NCBI RefSeq assembly: GCF_003369915.1
Contig: NC_046673.1
Coordinates: forward strand, 12,012,001 to 12,076,000
Length of the DNA: 64,000 bases
DNA from: Drosophila miranda
Lineage: Eukaryota; Arthropoda; Insecta; Diptera; Drosophilidae
Reading direction: 5' to 3'
Shown: positions 9,645 to 22,804 of the stretch, in pieces
Numbering within the stretch: position 1 is the first letter of the stretch
Layout of the letters: every line of letters starts with the position of its first letter
Notes under the pieces: model-generated
The model's database searches: none
What the model was told of the DNA's origin: nothing
Seen by the model: the letters and a program-made list of their open reading frames with translations, nothing else
Made by a program: the position numbers and the translations under genes

Positions 9645-10660
9645 ACCAGAAAGAGCCGTCCGAAGATATACTAGAGTGAAACCCGAAGTTAGGTGGATGC
9701 ATACTTGAGCGGAATTACATTTTGGAGTAAGACGAGAAGAATGGTTTTCTTGCGAATTCGGAGAAACTAATATGCCGCACTCGTCACCCTTCTCGCTTAT
9801 GAATTAATTCCCATTATAATGTTCCAAAGGAATTACTAGAGCACTTGGTAGGCACTTTTTTTCCAAACTTATCATTCAATAGAGGTCATAACACATTTAA
9901 CGAATATTTTGTTACAAGTCCTCCAATCAAAGTACAACTTCCACAGATCTTTTCACTTCAAATACAGCTTTTCCTTCGCTATAAAAGTAAAATAAATCCA
10001 TTGAAATGCGATGGTTACACAGCCTCGGGCTTCTCACCGAAAGAAGATTACATCGGAGAAGAAGGAACATCGGCAAACTAGCATAACCTCGACCAAAAAT
10101 CGACCAATGGTCCAACTTTCGAAGATGTGCAGACGTCAGCAGACTCCTGAATCTCTGTAAAAACTTATAGGAGTTAAAGCGCCGTACTGAGAAGACCGTG
10201 AAGTGCTATATGAAGCTTATATGACTCTATGACGAGACCATGAAGCTTTACGCTGCCAAGATTGATAGGTGCATCATAGCGAGGGCCAATAGGTTAGTTA
10301 AAATTTGATCCAAAATCAATCACCAAAGCATCAGAAAACCAGAGAAAATATAATTTCAACCGGAAAGTAAACGAACATCAGAAACTTAACATACGCCTCT
10401 GCAAGTATCGGCGGGCACCTCTAACATCATCTGTTATGTAAACAGCCTGTGGCCAGCCTGCTTCCAGTGGCCTGTTAGGCGCAACAGTATGCTGTTAACG
10501 CGGGTTCTGCTGTTAACTGAGGAAGTCGCTTTCTGGTTTTTCTGTTCGCCTGGTAATAAAATATCGAAAAATACCGTTTTGGCATCGTTTCGTCACGGAA
10601 TTTCCTTTTTCGATGCCGTTGGTGCTTTTAATGTGGGTTTTAACGGAAACGATACTTAAT

Positions 10661-11254
10661 TATACCCGATACTCAAAATGAGTATTGGGGTATATTAGAT
10701 TTGTGGTAAAAGTGGATGTGTGTAACGTCCAGAAGGAATCGTTTCCGACCCCATAAAGTATATATATTCTTGATCAGCATCAATAGCCGAGTCGATTGAG
10801 CCCTGTCTTTCTGTCCGTCCGTCCGTCTGTCAGTCTGTCAGGGGACGGACACCCTTCAGCGCCTAGTGCTCAAAGACTATAAGAGCTAGAGCAACGATGT
10901 TTTGGATCCAGACTTCTGGTATATGTCACTGCTACAAAAATATTTCAAAACTTCGCCCCGCCCACTTCCGCCCCCACAAAGGACGAAAATCTGTTGCATC
11001 CACAATATTGCACATTCGAGAAAACTAAAAACGCAGAATCATAGATAATGACCATATCTATCAGATTGCTGAATCTGGATCAGATCGGATCATTTTTGTA
11101 GCCAAAAGCAAGAAATCAATTTGCAGTGGCCACGCAGCGCCCGACGTCACGCTCAGACTGATTTTCTGTCTCTCTCGCACGCACTCTTTGTCGTGTGGTT
11201 CAATATTAGCGGCGTCTGCCGCAGGAGAGCCATACTGACTTAGTATCGGGTATA
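10661..11254 (+). mobile_element. Near-complete DINE-1-type element, unit 2
   Basis: 594 bp bounded by perfect 13-bp inverted ends, TATACCCGATACT (10661-10673) and AGTATCGGGTATA (11242-11254). Inside are the CCGTCCGTC microsatellite, GCTAGAGCAACG and a GA-rich tract before the 3' end. An element of the same length lies at 17767-18360. Confidence 0.75.
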
Positions 11255-11471
11255 ACTGTAGAGTTGCGGTGTACGCAGCAACTCACAACGTTCCCCCTCG
11301 TTTTTTTTTTAGAACATATTTGGACCACACATCTGAGGCCAGCACCGCCATTATTTTGTAATTCCATTTCTGCCGCTAGGGCTGCTAGGAAAGATAGTGC
11401 ATTCCCATGCAATTTCACAAATATATTAACGAAATGCCTTTTATACTGAAAATCATATAGGGGGGAGTTTT

Positions 11472-12302
11472 TATGCCCTATACTCAAAATGAGTATAGGG
11501 GTATATTAGATTTGTGGTCAAAGTGGATGTGTATAATGTCAAGAAGGAAGCGTTTCCGACCCCATTAAATATATATATTCTTTATCAGCATCAATTGCCG
11601 ACTTAGACGACCTCTAACCTAGAAACATGGACAGATAATTAAACCAAACAATATCCCTCTCCAAATTCTTCGACCTTAATAACACGCATTTTCATACCCG
11701 ATACTCAAAATGAGTATAGGGGTATATGAGATCTGTGGTGAAAGTGGATGTGTGTAACGTCCAGAATGAAGCGTTTCCGACCCCATAAAGTATATATATA
11801 TATATATTCTTGATCAGCATCAATAGCCGAGTCGATAGAGCCATGTCTGTCTATCCGACTGTCCGTCCGTCCGTCTGTCCGTCCCTATCAGCGCCTAGTG
11901 CTCAAAGGCTTATAGCCTAGAGAGCTAGAGCAACGATATTTTATATCCGGACTTCTTTGATATGTCACTGTTACAAGAATATTTCAAAACTTCACCCCGC
12001 CAACTTCCGACCCCACCAAAGGCGAAAATCTGTGGAATCCACAATTTCAAAGATACGAGAAAACAGAAAACGCATAACCGTAGAGGCAAACTACATCTTT
12101 TAGAGTGAAAAATCTGAACAAGATCGTACAATTATTATAGCCAAAATCAAGAAACCAATTTCATTCTCTCTCGCTCTGTCTCTCTCTAACAAACAGGTTT
12201 CATGGCTGGCTTTGCCTATTGCAAAATGTGATTTCAAGGATCTCAGAGACTATAACAGCTAGAGCAACCAAATTTGGTATCCACACTTCTGTTAGATCTA
12301 AA
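11472..12302 (+). mobile_element. Truncated DINE-1-type copies, unit 2
   Basis: Two further partial copies start at about 11472 (TATGCCCTATACTC, a diverged end) and about 11694. They match the pair at 5678-6508 of unit 1. This block ends at the 70-mer with GTTAGATCTAAA. Confidence 0.7.
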
Positions 12303-12545
12303 GTTCAAAAATGTTCAAAAAGCTACATGTGCTCTCAAAAATATTAATTTATTGTTTATATGTTGCAAATCTTAGGACTTGAGAGATAGAATTAAAAATT
12401 CATCCGAGAACACATTGGAGAAGAGCCCTGATTCGTTTCGTTTAGTTTTTTGTATGTGTTGTTGCATGAAAATGTATTTAAAATTGTGTGAAGATTGATT
12501 ACTTCTAGCATTGTATCAGAATTCAGTTTTTTTAAAAGCTCGTCA

Positions 12546-14693
12546 TTAAACTTCGTCATCCAGAACTTGCCGGATTTGAAAATCCTCTAGATTCTCTTGT
12601 GGAATGAGTCGCAGTTTCATATCGTTGGCCAAATGGAGAACCGCATTGAGGGCCACCGATGGGCACAGAGAATCTTTCGTTTCGTCACTCAACACATCAG
12701 GCAACGATCGGTAAACCTCCTGGAAGCTGGCGGTACCCTTGGCGTAGCTTTCTTCCTTTGACAGTGGGAGGGAGGGTATCGATGCCTCATTGACAGAACT
12801 GAGGAATTGTTTCTGGATCAAATAATGGCAGCTGTTCTTGAGATTCTTCATGTCGATCACCTTGGCACGCTTCGCAAATGGCCCAATCACTTTGCTGACC
12901 TGAAAAATAAGTGATATTTTATATACCCTTAGGAATGGTATATCCCTCAAAGACCCACCTGCCTTGGTGCACCCTTAAATTCGGTGGATATCTCCATGAT
13001 TGTATCCTCACCCTCATGCATGCTTTGGCTTTGATTGGGCATATCCCCACATGAATCCTTATTCATCATGTCCATGGGATCTTCAATGTCCGCTGCCGAC
13101 ATTCGGTTCATGACAGAATCATCTGTGGTGAAATTTTCATTGTCAAAGAGCTCTCTATCGGCATCACCGTGGTGTAAGCCCCTATCCATATCCACATCAT
13201 TGCCCAGACTCTCAACCAGATCGGCTTTACCAAATCGCTGGCTAACTTGGTAATCCGCTTCATTGTTGGATTTCGTGGGCATCAGCTTTCGGGCATCGCA
13301 TTTCTTTTGATAGTTGACCTTTTGCTGCTTTATGTTGGCATCAAGAGGCTGGAAGAGCTCCTCTTTGCATTTTCCATAGTGCAACTCCTTCATGCGTGGC
13401 TTGGCGGCAGCGGCAGCGGCAGCGGCAGCGGTTTTGGTTTTCTTTGGGTTGCCAACAGTCAGAGCATCCTTTGGGCCAGTCGTCTGGTCCAGAGTGGTGC
13501 GCGGACGAGTGATCCTGAATTTCCAATGCGCAGGAGCCGCACAAAGCTGTGAGATCTGATCCATGGGTCTGTATGAATAGTCCAGCCTAGTGACACCATG
13601 CACTGGCCTCAGATCGTCAATGAATTCGGCGGTTTTCTTTAAACGGCGGCAATTGGTGATGACCGTCTGCTCTTCGGCGGTGAGCTCCTGCAAATCATTC
13701 GATTGTATATCTAAGATAATGGGAGGACCGGCTTCTATATCCGGCATGGGCTCACACTCGGCATTCATGTCAAAGGCCACGGATAGCTCTGTGCGATTCC
13801 CACCAATATCGTGCGCATTATCCAGCCCCTCAGCATCGTCATCATATGAAGGGACCGCCTCTGAAATAGATCCCGACTGTGGCTTGGGATTGGGGGTATT
13901 GGGATTGGTTATCACATAACCCGTGTGGAGTGGCCGCAGATTTAGATCATCCGTACGGTTGTACAGTTTGTGCAGCCATTCCGCATTGCACAACTCTTCA
14001 TCGGGCCACTCCTTGGCGCCAGCACTCAGCGTTTCGCTATCCATGAGCTCATCCGTCCCCTCGGTGTCATCAAAGAATTTGTAAGTCGGGCGTAGCCGCA
14101 TCTCAAAGTCCACGCTGGGCAGAATGTTGTGCATCATTCGATCGGGGGCATCGAGGGAGCCCACCGTCGAATTGAGCTTTGCAAATATAGAGTCCTGCAT
14201 GGGTACCATATCCAAACGCGCATTCAACTTTTCCTTGTTCTTTGCCAACGTTGATAAATTCCTTTCTTCGCCATCACCTGGAGGTCCCTCAGGTAAGCCC
14301 GTCAAGGTGCGAGCATTCAAACCCGCCGATATACGACATGCATCGATGTAGATGGAGTCTACACGCAGGCCGTAGACCTTGCACAAGACCTGCAGCAAAA
14401 AGCCAGCCATCTGTGAAAGTAGAAAAGTAGGTTAGGAGCTCTCCATATTTGTCGGAGGGTTAAAGAGTAAAACGCACCCTGAAGCTGCTTAGCTTTTTGT
14501 GAGGGCTATCCATTAGATTGGCCAGTGTATCAATCAACGATATATCCCAGGCATTGGCTATGCTCAGCTTATTGCAGTTGTACAGATCCAAGGAAGAGCG
14601 TACCGTCTCGTTCTCCTCAATGGACTCGAGAGTTGAACTCTTGCGCTTGTTTGCAGATCGACGCCCTGGACTCGCCGAGCGTGGCGGCGTCAT
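12546..14693 (-). CDS. barr: Condensin I kleisin CAP-H (barren), copy 3, intact
   Basis: Exons 14693-14478, 14410-12959 and 12899-12546, all splice sites as in copy 1; 673 aa. Marker residues: exon 1 MTPPRSASPG, MAGF instead of MAGS at the exon 2 start, PVHGVTRL instead of PVDGVTRL just before the HWKF block, SIFAK instead of PIFAK, and nine uninterrupted alanines. Exon 3 has the common DETKD and KVIDMKN forms. The exon 1, SIFAK and PVHG markers are shared with copy 5, which suggests copies 2-3 and 4-5 are products of one block duplication. The S-to-F change in the N-terminal SMC2-binding helix is unique to this copy and could matter for assembly, but the frame and the other conserved blocks are unbroken. 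Confidence 0.92.
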
Positions 14694-15112
14694 TACAATG
14701 CTGGGGTGTGCGTAACAAACAAATTTTCACCGGATTTTTACTAATTTCGTTTGATTGGGCTGCGTTGGTAATCTGCGAAATCTGGATAACCACACTTACA
14801 CGCGCAGGGCTGAAAGCGCAATATAAATAAACGAAAATTATAGTTTACAAATGCCACAATACCGGTTTGCACGCTAGGATGTTCAGGTTCAATGATTTTA
14901 ACAAATATATGAATATCAACTTATTTGTACTGTCAAAAAATTGTCAAAATGGCAACGATAGTTTCGATAGCTGTGCAAGGTGTTGATATTTTTATTACTT
15001 TTTTATATCCCTGGTTGCGTGATTAGCGGCAAAAAAGCTAAAATATGGAGAAGAAGAAGAGATAAAACGTATTTGCGATGTGGTTGATAGGGAAAATAAG
15101 AAAATATGAAAA

Positions 15113-15499
15113 GTGTCCAAGGAAAACAGGCATAGAGAACAAGTCAGCAAAAATGAACTTGTAACCCAAATAGAACAAATGAGCAAAAAAGAACACTTTC
15201 GAAGGAACTGGTTTAGTTTAACTCTTTTTTTCCACTCACTCATGAGCAACACAACACAATTTCTAATAGATTTCGGGCTTTTTAATGAATTGCAGTATTT
15301 TTCATGGTGGGTTTTTTTAATACAAAAAAATTTTACCAAAGACTATACAATACCAAAATGTTGCATGAGCGACCAAAAAGCTGTTCTATGTTCTACCGCC
15401 GGGCAGGACGGAAGCGTCAGAGTGGTCGACCTAAGGACGAGCAGCGGAGACACGTTCAGGAGGCCAATTCACAAGTTGGCGCTTCTGCCACTGGTTTGA
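15113..15499 (+). pseudogene. WD40-repeat fragment, unit 3
   Basis: Same frame and ending as unit 1 (GQDGSVRVVDLR ... HKLALLP). Differences are confined to the non-conserved first half (KEHFRRNW for KEQFRRNW, shared with unit 5). Confidence 0.45.
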
Positions 15500-15985
15500 A
15501 GCCTTCCAGGCCTTCAACGGGGCCAGTGTAGCGCCATTTGGCGTATAATAATTGTTATTAGGATCGAATTTTATGAAGTCTATTGTAAGTTAGGCTAGGG
15601 CAAAGCGGGAGCGCAATAAAAGTTCGCTCTCTCGCTCTTGGCGAATTCGCCCCGCTTTGCCACCGTAGGTAAGATAGGCGAAGAAGAAATTGTTTTGAAT
15701 ATATGAAAAAAGTCGAGAAAAATCTATTGAAACGAACGCACGCACTCCTTTTTTTTCGTCGTCGTAAAATACAATAATTTGCAGTCACCCAAGTTTTACG
15801 GTCTCTTTTATTTAGAAAAACTATTCTAAATTTTCATAATTATCAAGTATTACACAAACGTCTCCGCTGTAGTGGGTTGAAGATATATGTAGTTCCATGT
15901 AGAACAAACAAAAAAGGTTCAAAAATGTTCAAAAAGGTACATGTGCTCTCAAAAATATTAATTTATTGTTTATATGTTGCAAATC

Positions 15986-16551
15986 TGTAGTGGCCAGTTG
16001 TGACTCTAAAACTCCAGAGAACAGCTTGGGAGGTACGGCCCTCGCGTTTAACATTAACTCTGCTCTTTACAAAAACAAGATAAGAGATCAATTACAAGAG
16101 ATCAGTAGTTAAAGCTTCCATTGAAGAGCTTAATGTCTAATTTAGAGAAGCAGCGTGGATCTGTGGGAGTTATGTTTTAAAGCTTTACTAGAAATCATAC
16201 GATTACTCCGTTAGTCGTGGAAGCTATGTGTAAGCTTTGCTTAGCATCGTACGATTACTCCGTTATCTAGGGAAGCAAGGTGTAAGCTTTGTCTAAAATC
16301 GTACGATTACCCCGTTGGTTGTGGAAGGTAAAGTTCCGATCGTAAGGGCTAATGCAAGTAATAGAACTTCTGGCTAGATCATTGCTATAGTGAAGCTGTG
16401 CGAATTCGGATGTGTCTTTTTATACAAATATATATATCCAAGTGAATTTGAAAACGTTGTGCAATCAAACACGTGCCAAGTAAATTGAAGTTCTGGTGGA
16501 CTACATTATTCATTTTGGATTAAGAAAAATAAAAGGTATTTGGACCTTACA
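15986..16551 (+). mobile_element. LTR-like segment, unit 3
   Basis: 566 bp with TGTAG/TTACA ends, three 52-bp repeats, no internal coding region attached. Confidence 0.35.
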
Positions 16552-17766
16552 ATAGTGACACAGCTTTAACAGTCTCGTATCATAGGGCTGGAAATCTTAC
16601 TACGTTCGACACTGGGAAAGAAAAACCAATTGACCCCCCTCCAAGAACGAGGTCGTCAAAGTCCATCGATTTCTTAGTAGATCTGGGAAAGACCTCGGAT
16701 TTCCCAGGAACCAGCATCTACATAAACCAACGATAACTACAACCAAATAAACCAGAAAGAGCCGTCCGAAGATATACTAGAGTGAAACCCGAAGTTAGGT
16801 GGATGCATACTTGAGCGGAAGTACATTTTGGAGTAAGACGAGAAGAATGGTTTTCTTGCGAATTCGGAGAAACTAATATGCCGCACTCGTCACCCTTCTC
16901 GCTTATGAATTAATTCCCATTATAATGTTCCAAAGGAATTACTAGAGCACTTGGTAGGCACTTTTTTTCCAAACTTATCATTCAATAGAGGTCATAACAC
17001 ATTTAACGAATATTTTGTTACAAGTCCTCCAATCAAAGTACAACTTCCACAGATCTTTTCACTTCAAATACAGCTTTTCCTTCGCTATAAAAGTAAAATA
17101 AATCCATTGAAATGCGATGGTTACACAGCCTCGGGCTTCTCACCGAAAGAAGATTACATCGGAGAAGAAGGAACATCGGCAAACTAGCATAACCTCGACC
17201 AAAAATCGACCAATGGTCCAACTTTCGAAGATGTGCAGACGTCAGCAGACTCCTGAATCTCTGTAAAAACTTATAGGAGTTAAAGCGCCGTACTGAGAAG
17301 ACCGTGAAGTGCTATATGAAGCTTATATGACTCTATGACGAGACCATGAAGCTTTACGCTGCCAAGATTGATAGGTGCATCATAGCGAGGGCCAATAGGT
17401 TAGTTAAAATTTGATCCAAAATCAATCACCAAAGCATCAGAAAACCAGAGAAAATATAATTTCAACCGGAAAGTAAACGAACATCAGAAACTTAACATAC
17501 GCCTCTGCAAGTATCGGCGGGCACCTCTAACATCATCTGTTATGTAAACAGCCTGTGGCCAGCCTGCTTCCAGTGGCCTGTTAGGCGCAACAGTATGCTG
17601 TTAACGCGGGTTCTGCTGTTAACTGAGGAAGTCGCTTTCTGGTTTTTCTGTTCGCCTGGTAATAAAATATCGAAAAATACCGTTTTGGCATCGTTTCGTC
17701 ACGGAATTTCCTTTTTCGATGCCGTTGGTGCTTTTAATGTGGGTTTTAACGGAAACGATACTTAAT

Positions 17767-18360
17767 TATACCCGATACTCAAAATGAGTATTGGGGTATA
17801 TTAGATTTGTGGTAAAAGTGGATGTGTGTAACGTCCAGAAGGAATCGTTTCCGACCCCATAAAGTATATATATTCTTGATCAGCATCAATAGCCGAGTCG
17901 ATTGAGCCCTGTCTTTCTGTCCGTCCGTCCGTCTGTCAGTCTGTCAGGGGACGGACACCCTTCAGCGCCTAGTGCTCAAAGACTATAAGAGCTAGAGCAA
18001 CGATGTTTTGGATCCAGACTTCTGGTATATGTCACTGCTACAAAAATATTTCAAAACTTCGCCCCGCCCACTTCCGCCCCCACAAAGGACGAAAATCTGT
18101 TGCATCCACAATATTGCACATTCGAGAAAACTAAAAACGCAGAATCATAGATAATGACCATATCTATCAGATTGCTGAATCTGGATCAGATCGGATCATT
18201 TTTGTAGCCAAAAGCAAGAAATCAATTTGCAGTGGCCACGCAGCGCCCGACGTCACGCTCAGACTGATTTTCTGTCTCTCTCGCACGCACTCTTTGTCGT
18301 GTGGTTCAATATTAGCGGCGTCTGCCGCAGGAGAGCCATACTGACTTAGTATCGGGTATA
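17767..18360 (+). mobile_element. Near-complete DINE-1-type element, unit 3
   Basis: 594 bp with the 13-bp inverted ends at 17767-17779 and 18348-18360; sequence and length agree with the element at 10661-11254, as expected from block duplication rather than independent insertion. Confidence 0.75.
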
Positions 18361-19408
18361 ACTGTAGAGTTGCGGTGTACGCAGCAACTCACAACGTTCC
18401 CCCTCGTTTTTTTTTTAGAACATATTTGGACCACACATCTGAGGCCAGCACCGCCATTATTTTGTAATTCCATTTCTGCCGCTAGGGCTGCTAGGAAAGA
18501 TAGTGCATTCCCATGCAATTTCACAAATATATTAACGAAATGCCTTTTATACTGAAAATCATATAGGGGGGAGTTTTTATGCCCTATACTCAAAATGAGT
18601 ATAGGGGTATATTAGATTTGTGGTCAAAGTGGATGTGTATAATGTCAAGAAGGAAGCGTTTCCGACCCCATTAAATATATATATTCTTTATCAGCATCAA
18701 TTGCCGACTTAGACGACCTCTAACCTAGAAACATGGACAGATAATTAAACCAAACAATATCCCTCTCCAAATTCTTCGACCTTAATAACACGCATTTTCA
18801 TACCCGATACTCAAAATGAGTATAGGGGTATATGAGATCTGTGGTGAAAGTGGATGTGTGTAACGTCCAGAATGAAGCGTTTCCGACCCCATAAAGTATA
18901 TATATATATATATTCTTGATCAGCATCAATAGCCGAGTCGATAGAGCCATGTCTGTCTATCCGACTGTCCGTCCGTCCGTCTGTCCGTCCCTATCAGCGC
19001 CTAGTGCTCAAAGGCTTATAGCCTAGAGAGCTAGAGCAACGATATTTTATATCCGGACTTCTTTGATATGTCACTGTTACAAGAATATTTCAAAACTTCA
19101 CCCCGCCAACTTCCGACCCCACCAAAGGCGAAAATCTGTGGAATCCACAATTTCAAAGATACGAGAAAACAGAAAACGCATAACCGTAGAGGCAAACTAC
19201 ATCTTTTAGAGTGAAAAATCTGAACAAGATCGTACAATTATTATAGCCAAAATCAAGAAACCAATTTCATTCTCTCTCGCTCTGTCTCTCTCTAACAAAC
19301 AGGTTTCATGGCTGGCTTTGCCTATTGCAAAATGTGATTTCAAGGATCTCAGAGACTATAACAGCTAGAGCAACCAAATTTGGTATCCACACTTCTGTTA
19401 GATCTAAA
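18361..19408 (+). mobile_element. DINE-1 remnants and intervening sequence, unit 3
   Basis: About 217 bp of unrecognised sequence (18361-18577, with a T-run and GCCGCTAGGGCTGCTAGG) is followed by two truncated DINE-1 copies starting near 18578 and 18800. Confidence 0.65.
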
Positions 19409-19651
19409 GTTCAAAAATGTTCAAAAAGCTACATGTGCTCTCAAAAATATTAATTTATTGTTTATATGTTGCAAATCTTAGGACTTGAGAGATAGAATTA
19501 AAAATTCATCCGAGAACACATTGGAGAAGAGCCCTGATTCGTTTCGTTTAGTTTTTTGTATGTGTTGTTGCATGAAAATGTATTTAAAATTGTGTGAAGA
19601 TTGATTACTTCTAGCATTGTATCAGAATTCAGTTTTTTTAAAAGCTCGTCA

Positions 19652-21794
19652 TTAAACTTCGTCATCCAGAACTTGCCGGATTTGAAAATCCTCTAGATTC
19701 TCTTGTGGAATGAGTCGCAGTTTCATATCGTTGGCCAAATGGAGAACCGCATTGAGGGCCACCGATGGGCACAGAGAATCTTTCGTTTCGTCACTCAACA
19801 CATCAGGCAACGATCGGTAAACCTCCTGGAAGCTGGCGGTACCCTTGGCGTAGCTTTCTTCCTTTGACAGTGGGAGGGAGGGTATCGATGCCTCATTGAC
19901 AGAACTGAGGAATTGTTTCTGGATCAAATAATGGCAGCTGTTCTTGAGATTCTTCATGTCGATCACCTTGGCACGCTTAGCAAATGGCCCAATCACTTTG
20001 CTGACCTGAAAAATAAGTGATATTTTATATACCCTTAGGAATGGTATATCCCTCAAAGACCCACCTGCCTTGGTGCACCCTTAAATTCGGTGGATATCTC
20101 CATGATTGTATCCTCACCCTCATGCATGCTTTGGCTTTGATTGGGCATATCCCCACATGAATCCTTATTCATCATGTCCATGGGATCTTCAATGTCCGCT
20201 GCCGACATTCGGTTCATGACAGAATCATCTGTGGTGAAATTTTCATTGTCAAAGAGCTCTCTATCGGCATCACCGTGGTGTAAGCCCCTATCCATATCCA
20301 CATCATTGCCCAGACTCTCAACCAGATCGGCTTTACCAAATCGCTGGCTAACTTGGTAATCCGCTTCATTGTTGGATTTCGTGGGCATCAGCTTTCGGGC
20401 ATCGCATTTCTTTTGATAGTTGACCTTTTGCTGCTTTATGTTGGCATCAAGAGGCTGGAAGAGCTCCTCTTTGCCTTTTCCATAGTGCAACTCCTTCATG
20501 CGTGGCTTGGCGGCAGCGGCAGCGGCAGCGGTTTTGGTTTTCTTTGGGTTGCCAACAGTCAGAGCATCCTTTGGGCCAGTCGTCTGGTCCAGAGTGGTGC
20601 GCGGACGAGTGATCCTGAATTTCCAATGCGCAGGAGCCGCACAAAGCTGTGAGATCTGATCCATGGGTCTGTATGAATAGTCCAGCCTAGTGACACCATC
20701 CACTGGCCTCAGATCGTCAATGAATTCGGCGGTTTTCTTTAAACGGCGGCAATTGGTGATGACCGTCTGCTCTTCGGCGGTGAGCTCCTGCAAATCATTC
20801 GATTGTATATCTAAGATAATGGGAGGACCGGCTTCTATATCCGGCATGGGCTCACACTCGGCATTCATGTCAAAGGCCACGGATAGCTCTGTGCGATTCC
20901 CACCAATATCGTGCGCATTATCCAGCCCCTCAGCATCGTCATCATATGAAGGGACCGCCTCTGAAATAGATCCCGACTGTGGCTTGGTTAGGGGGGGTAT
21001 TGGGATTGGTTATCACATAACCCGTGTGGAGTGGCCGCAGATTTAGATCATCCGTACGGTTGTACAGTTTGTGCAGCCATTCCGCATTGCACAACTCTTC
21101 ATCGGGCCACTCCTTGGCGCCAGCACTCAGCGTTTCGCTATCCATGAGCTCATCCGTCCCCTCGGTGTCATCAAAGAATTTGTAAGTCGGGCGTAGCCGC
21201 ATCTCAAAGTCCACGCTGGGCAGAATGTTGCGCATCATTCGATCGGGGGCATCGAGGGAGCCCACCGTCGAATTGAGCTTTGCAAATATAGGGTCCTGCA
21301 TGGGTACCATATCCAAACGCGCATTCAACTTTTCCTTGTTCTTTGCCAACGTTGATAAATTCCTTTCTTCGCCATCACCTGGAGGTCCCTCAGGTAAGCC
21401 CGTCAAGGTGCGAGCATTCAAACCCGCCGATATACGACATGCATCGATGTAGATGGAGTCTACACGCAGGCCGTAGACCTTGCACAAGACCTGCAGCAAA
21501 GAGCCAGCCATCTGTGAAAGTAGAAAAGTAGGTTAGGAGCTCTCCATATTTGTCGGAGGGTTAAAGAGTAAAACGCACCCTGAAGCTGCTTAGCTTTTTG
21601 TGAGGGCTATCCATTAGATTGGCCAGTGTATCAATCAACGATATATCCCAGGCATTGGCTATGCTCAGCTTATTGCAGTTGTACAGATCCAAGGAAGAGC
21701 GTACCGTCTCGTTCTCCTCAATGGACTCGAGAGTTGAACTCTTGCGCTTGTTTGCAGATCGACGCACTGGACTCTCCGAGCGTGGCGGCATCAT
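19652..21794 (-). pseudogene. barr: CAP-H (barren) copy 4, frameshift in exon 2
   Basis: Exons 21794-21579, 21511-20065 and 20005-19652. Exon 2 carries the same G-run rearrangement as copy 2 (about 20986-20998), shifting the frame after 173 exon-2 residues with a stop at 20942, so the product would be an N-terminal fragment of about 261 aa. Exon 3 is complete and in frame (DETKD, KVIDMKN), unlike copy 2. Exon 1 is the MMPPRSESPV type, as in copies 2 and 9. Seven alanines. Copies 2 and 4 share this lesion and the DRE-bearing upstream region, so the frameshift arose once and was copied. Confidence 0.9.
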
Positions 21795-22035
21795 TACAAT
21801 GCTGGGGTGTGCGTAACAAACAAATTTTCACCGGATTTTTACTAATTTTGGTTGATTGGGCTGCGTTGGTAATCTGCGAAATCTGGATAACCACACTTAC
21901 ACGCGCAGGGCTGAAAGCGCAATATAAATAAACGAAAATTATAGTTTAAAAATGCCACAATACCGGTTTGCACGCTAGGATGTTCAGGTTCAATGATTTT
22001 AACAAATATATGAATATCAAAATTATTTGTACTGT

Positions 22036-22238
22036 AAACTTTTAATAGCACGGTTTTATTATATGTTCTTCTTTCTTGATCGGCGTATTCGAATGAATGT
22101 GTGTTGGCATATCGATACTTGTCGAGCATAAGTATCGATATATCGAGTACATTGGTATTTCTTATAATACTATCGATGAGTAAATCTTAAACTAATATTT
22201 AAATCTTATAAACTAATATTCATATCTTACAGTACTGT
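22036..22238 (-). promoter_or_regulatory. 203-bp segment with paired DRE sites, copy 4
   Basis: TATCGATA at 22110-22117 and 22133-22140, GTACTGT on both flanks (22029-22035, 22232-22238). Sequence agrees with the copy 2 segment, including the degenerate GCATA in the inverted-repeat centre. Confidence 0.55.
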
Positions 22239-22546
22239 CAAAAAATTGTCAAAATGGCAACGATAGTTTCGATAGCTGTGCAAGGTGTTGATATTTTTAT
22301 TACTTTTTTATATCCCTGGTTGCGTGATTGGCGGCAAAAAAGCTAAAATATGGAGAAGAAGAAGAGATAAAACGTATTTGCGATGTGGTTGATAGGGAAA
22401 ATAAGAAAATATGAAAAGTGTCCAAGGAAAACAGGCATAGAGAACAAGTCAGCAAAAATGAACTTGTAACCCAAATAGAACAAATGAGCAAAAAATAACA
22501 GTTTCGAAGGAACTGGTTTAGTTTAACTCTTTTTTTTCACTCACTC

Positions 22547-22804
22547 ATGAGCAACACAACACAATTTCTAATAGATTTCGGGCTTTTTAATGAATTGCAG
22601 TATTTTTCATGGTGGGTTTTTTTAATACAAAAAAATTTTACCAAAGACTATACAATACCAAAATGTTGCATGAGCGACCAAAAAGCTGTTCTATGTTCTA
22701 CCGCCGGGCAGGACGGAAGCGTCAGAGTGGTCGACCTAAGGACGAGCAGCGGAGACACGTTCAGGAGGCCAATTCACAAGTTGGCGCTTCTGCCACTGGT
22801 TTGA
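22547..22804 (+). pseudogene. WD40-repeat fragment, unit 4, with upstream stop
   Basis: A G-to-T change at about 22496 (AAAAATAACAG) places a stop in the frame that is open in units 1 and 3, leaving 85 codons with the same WD40 blade ending. This nonsense change argues against selection on the longer frame. Confidence 0.5.

Larger units (their letters stand above)
8791..12545. repeat. Spacer between barr copies 2 and 3 (deletion type, full DINE-1)
   Basis: 8791-9300: barr upstream region with the DRE segment. 9414-9644: truncated remnant of the WD40 unit. 9636-9641: ACCAAA junction of a 1407-bp deletion that removes the WD40 core, the inverted repeat, the first 70-mer and the LTR-like segment. 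9642-10660: degenerate ORF region (9845-10081). 10661-12302: three DINE-1 segments with about 220 bp of unrecognised sequence between them (11255-11471). 12303-12372: 70-mer. 12373-12545: barr 3' flank. Confidence 0.75.
14694..19651. repeat. Spacer between barr copies 3 and 4 (full type, extra DINE-1)
   Basis: Layout as in unit 1: upstream region without DRE segment, WD40-like fragment (15113-15499), 70-mer (15917-15986), LTR-like segment (15986-16551), degenerate ORF region (16951-17187), then 17767-19408 DINE-1 copies including a complete one, and the second 70-mer (19409-19478). From about 16750 on it is nearly identical to 9650-12545 of unit 2, including the CTACATG variant in the 70-mer. 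Confidence 0.75.

Noticed and set aside
11206-11487. Minus-strand 93-codon ORF across the DINE-1 3' end
   Set aside because: Lies across the element terminus and noncoding repeat sequence; open by chance.
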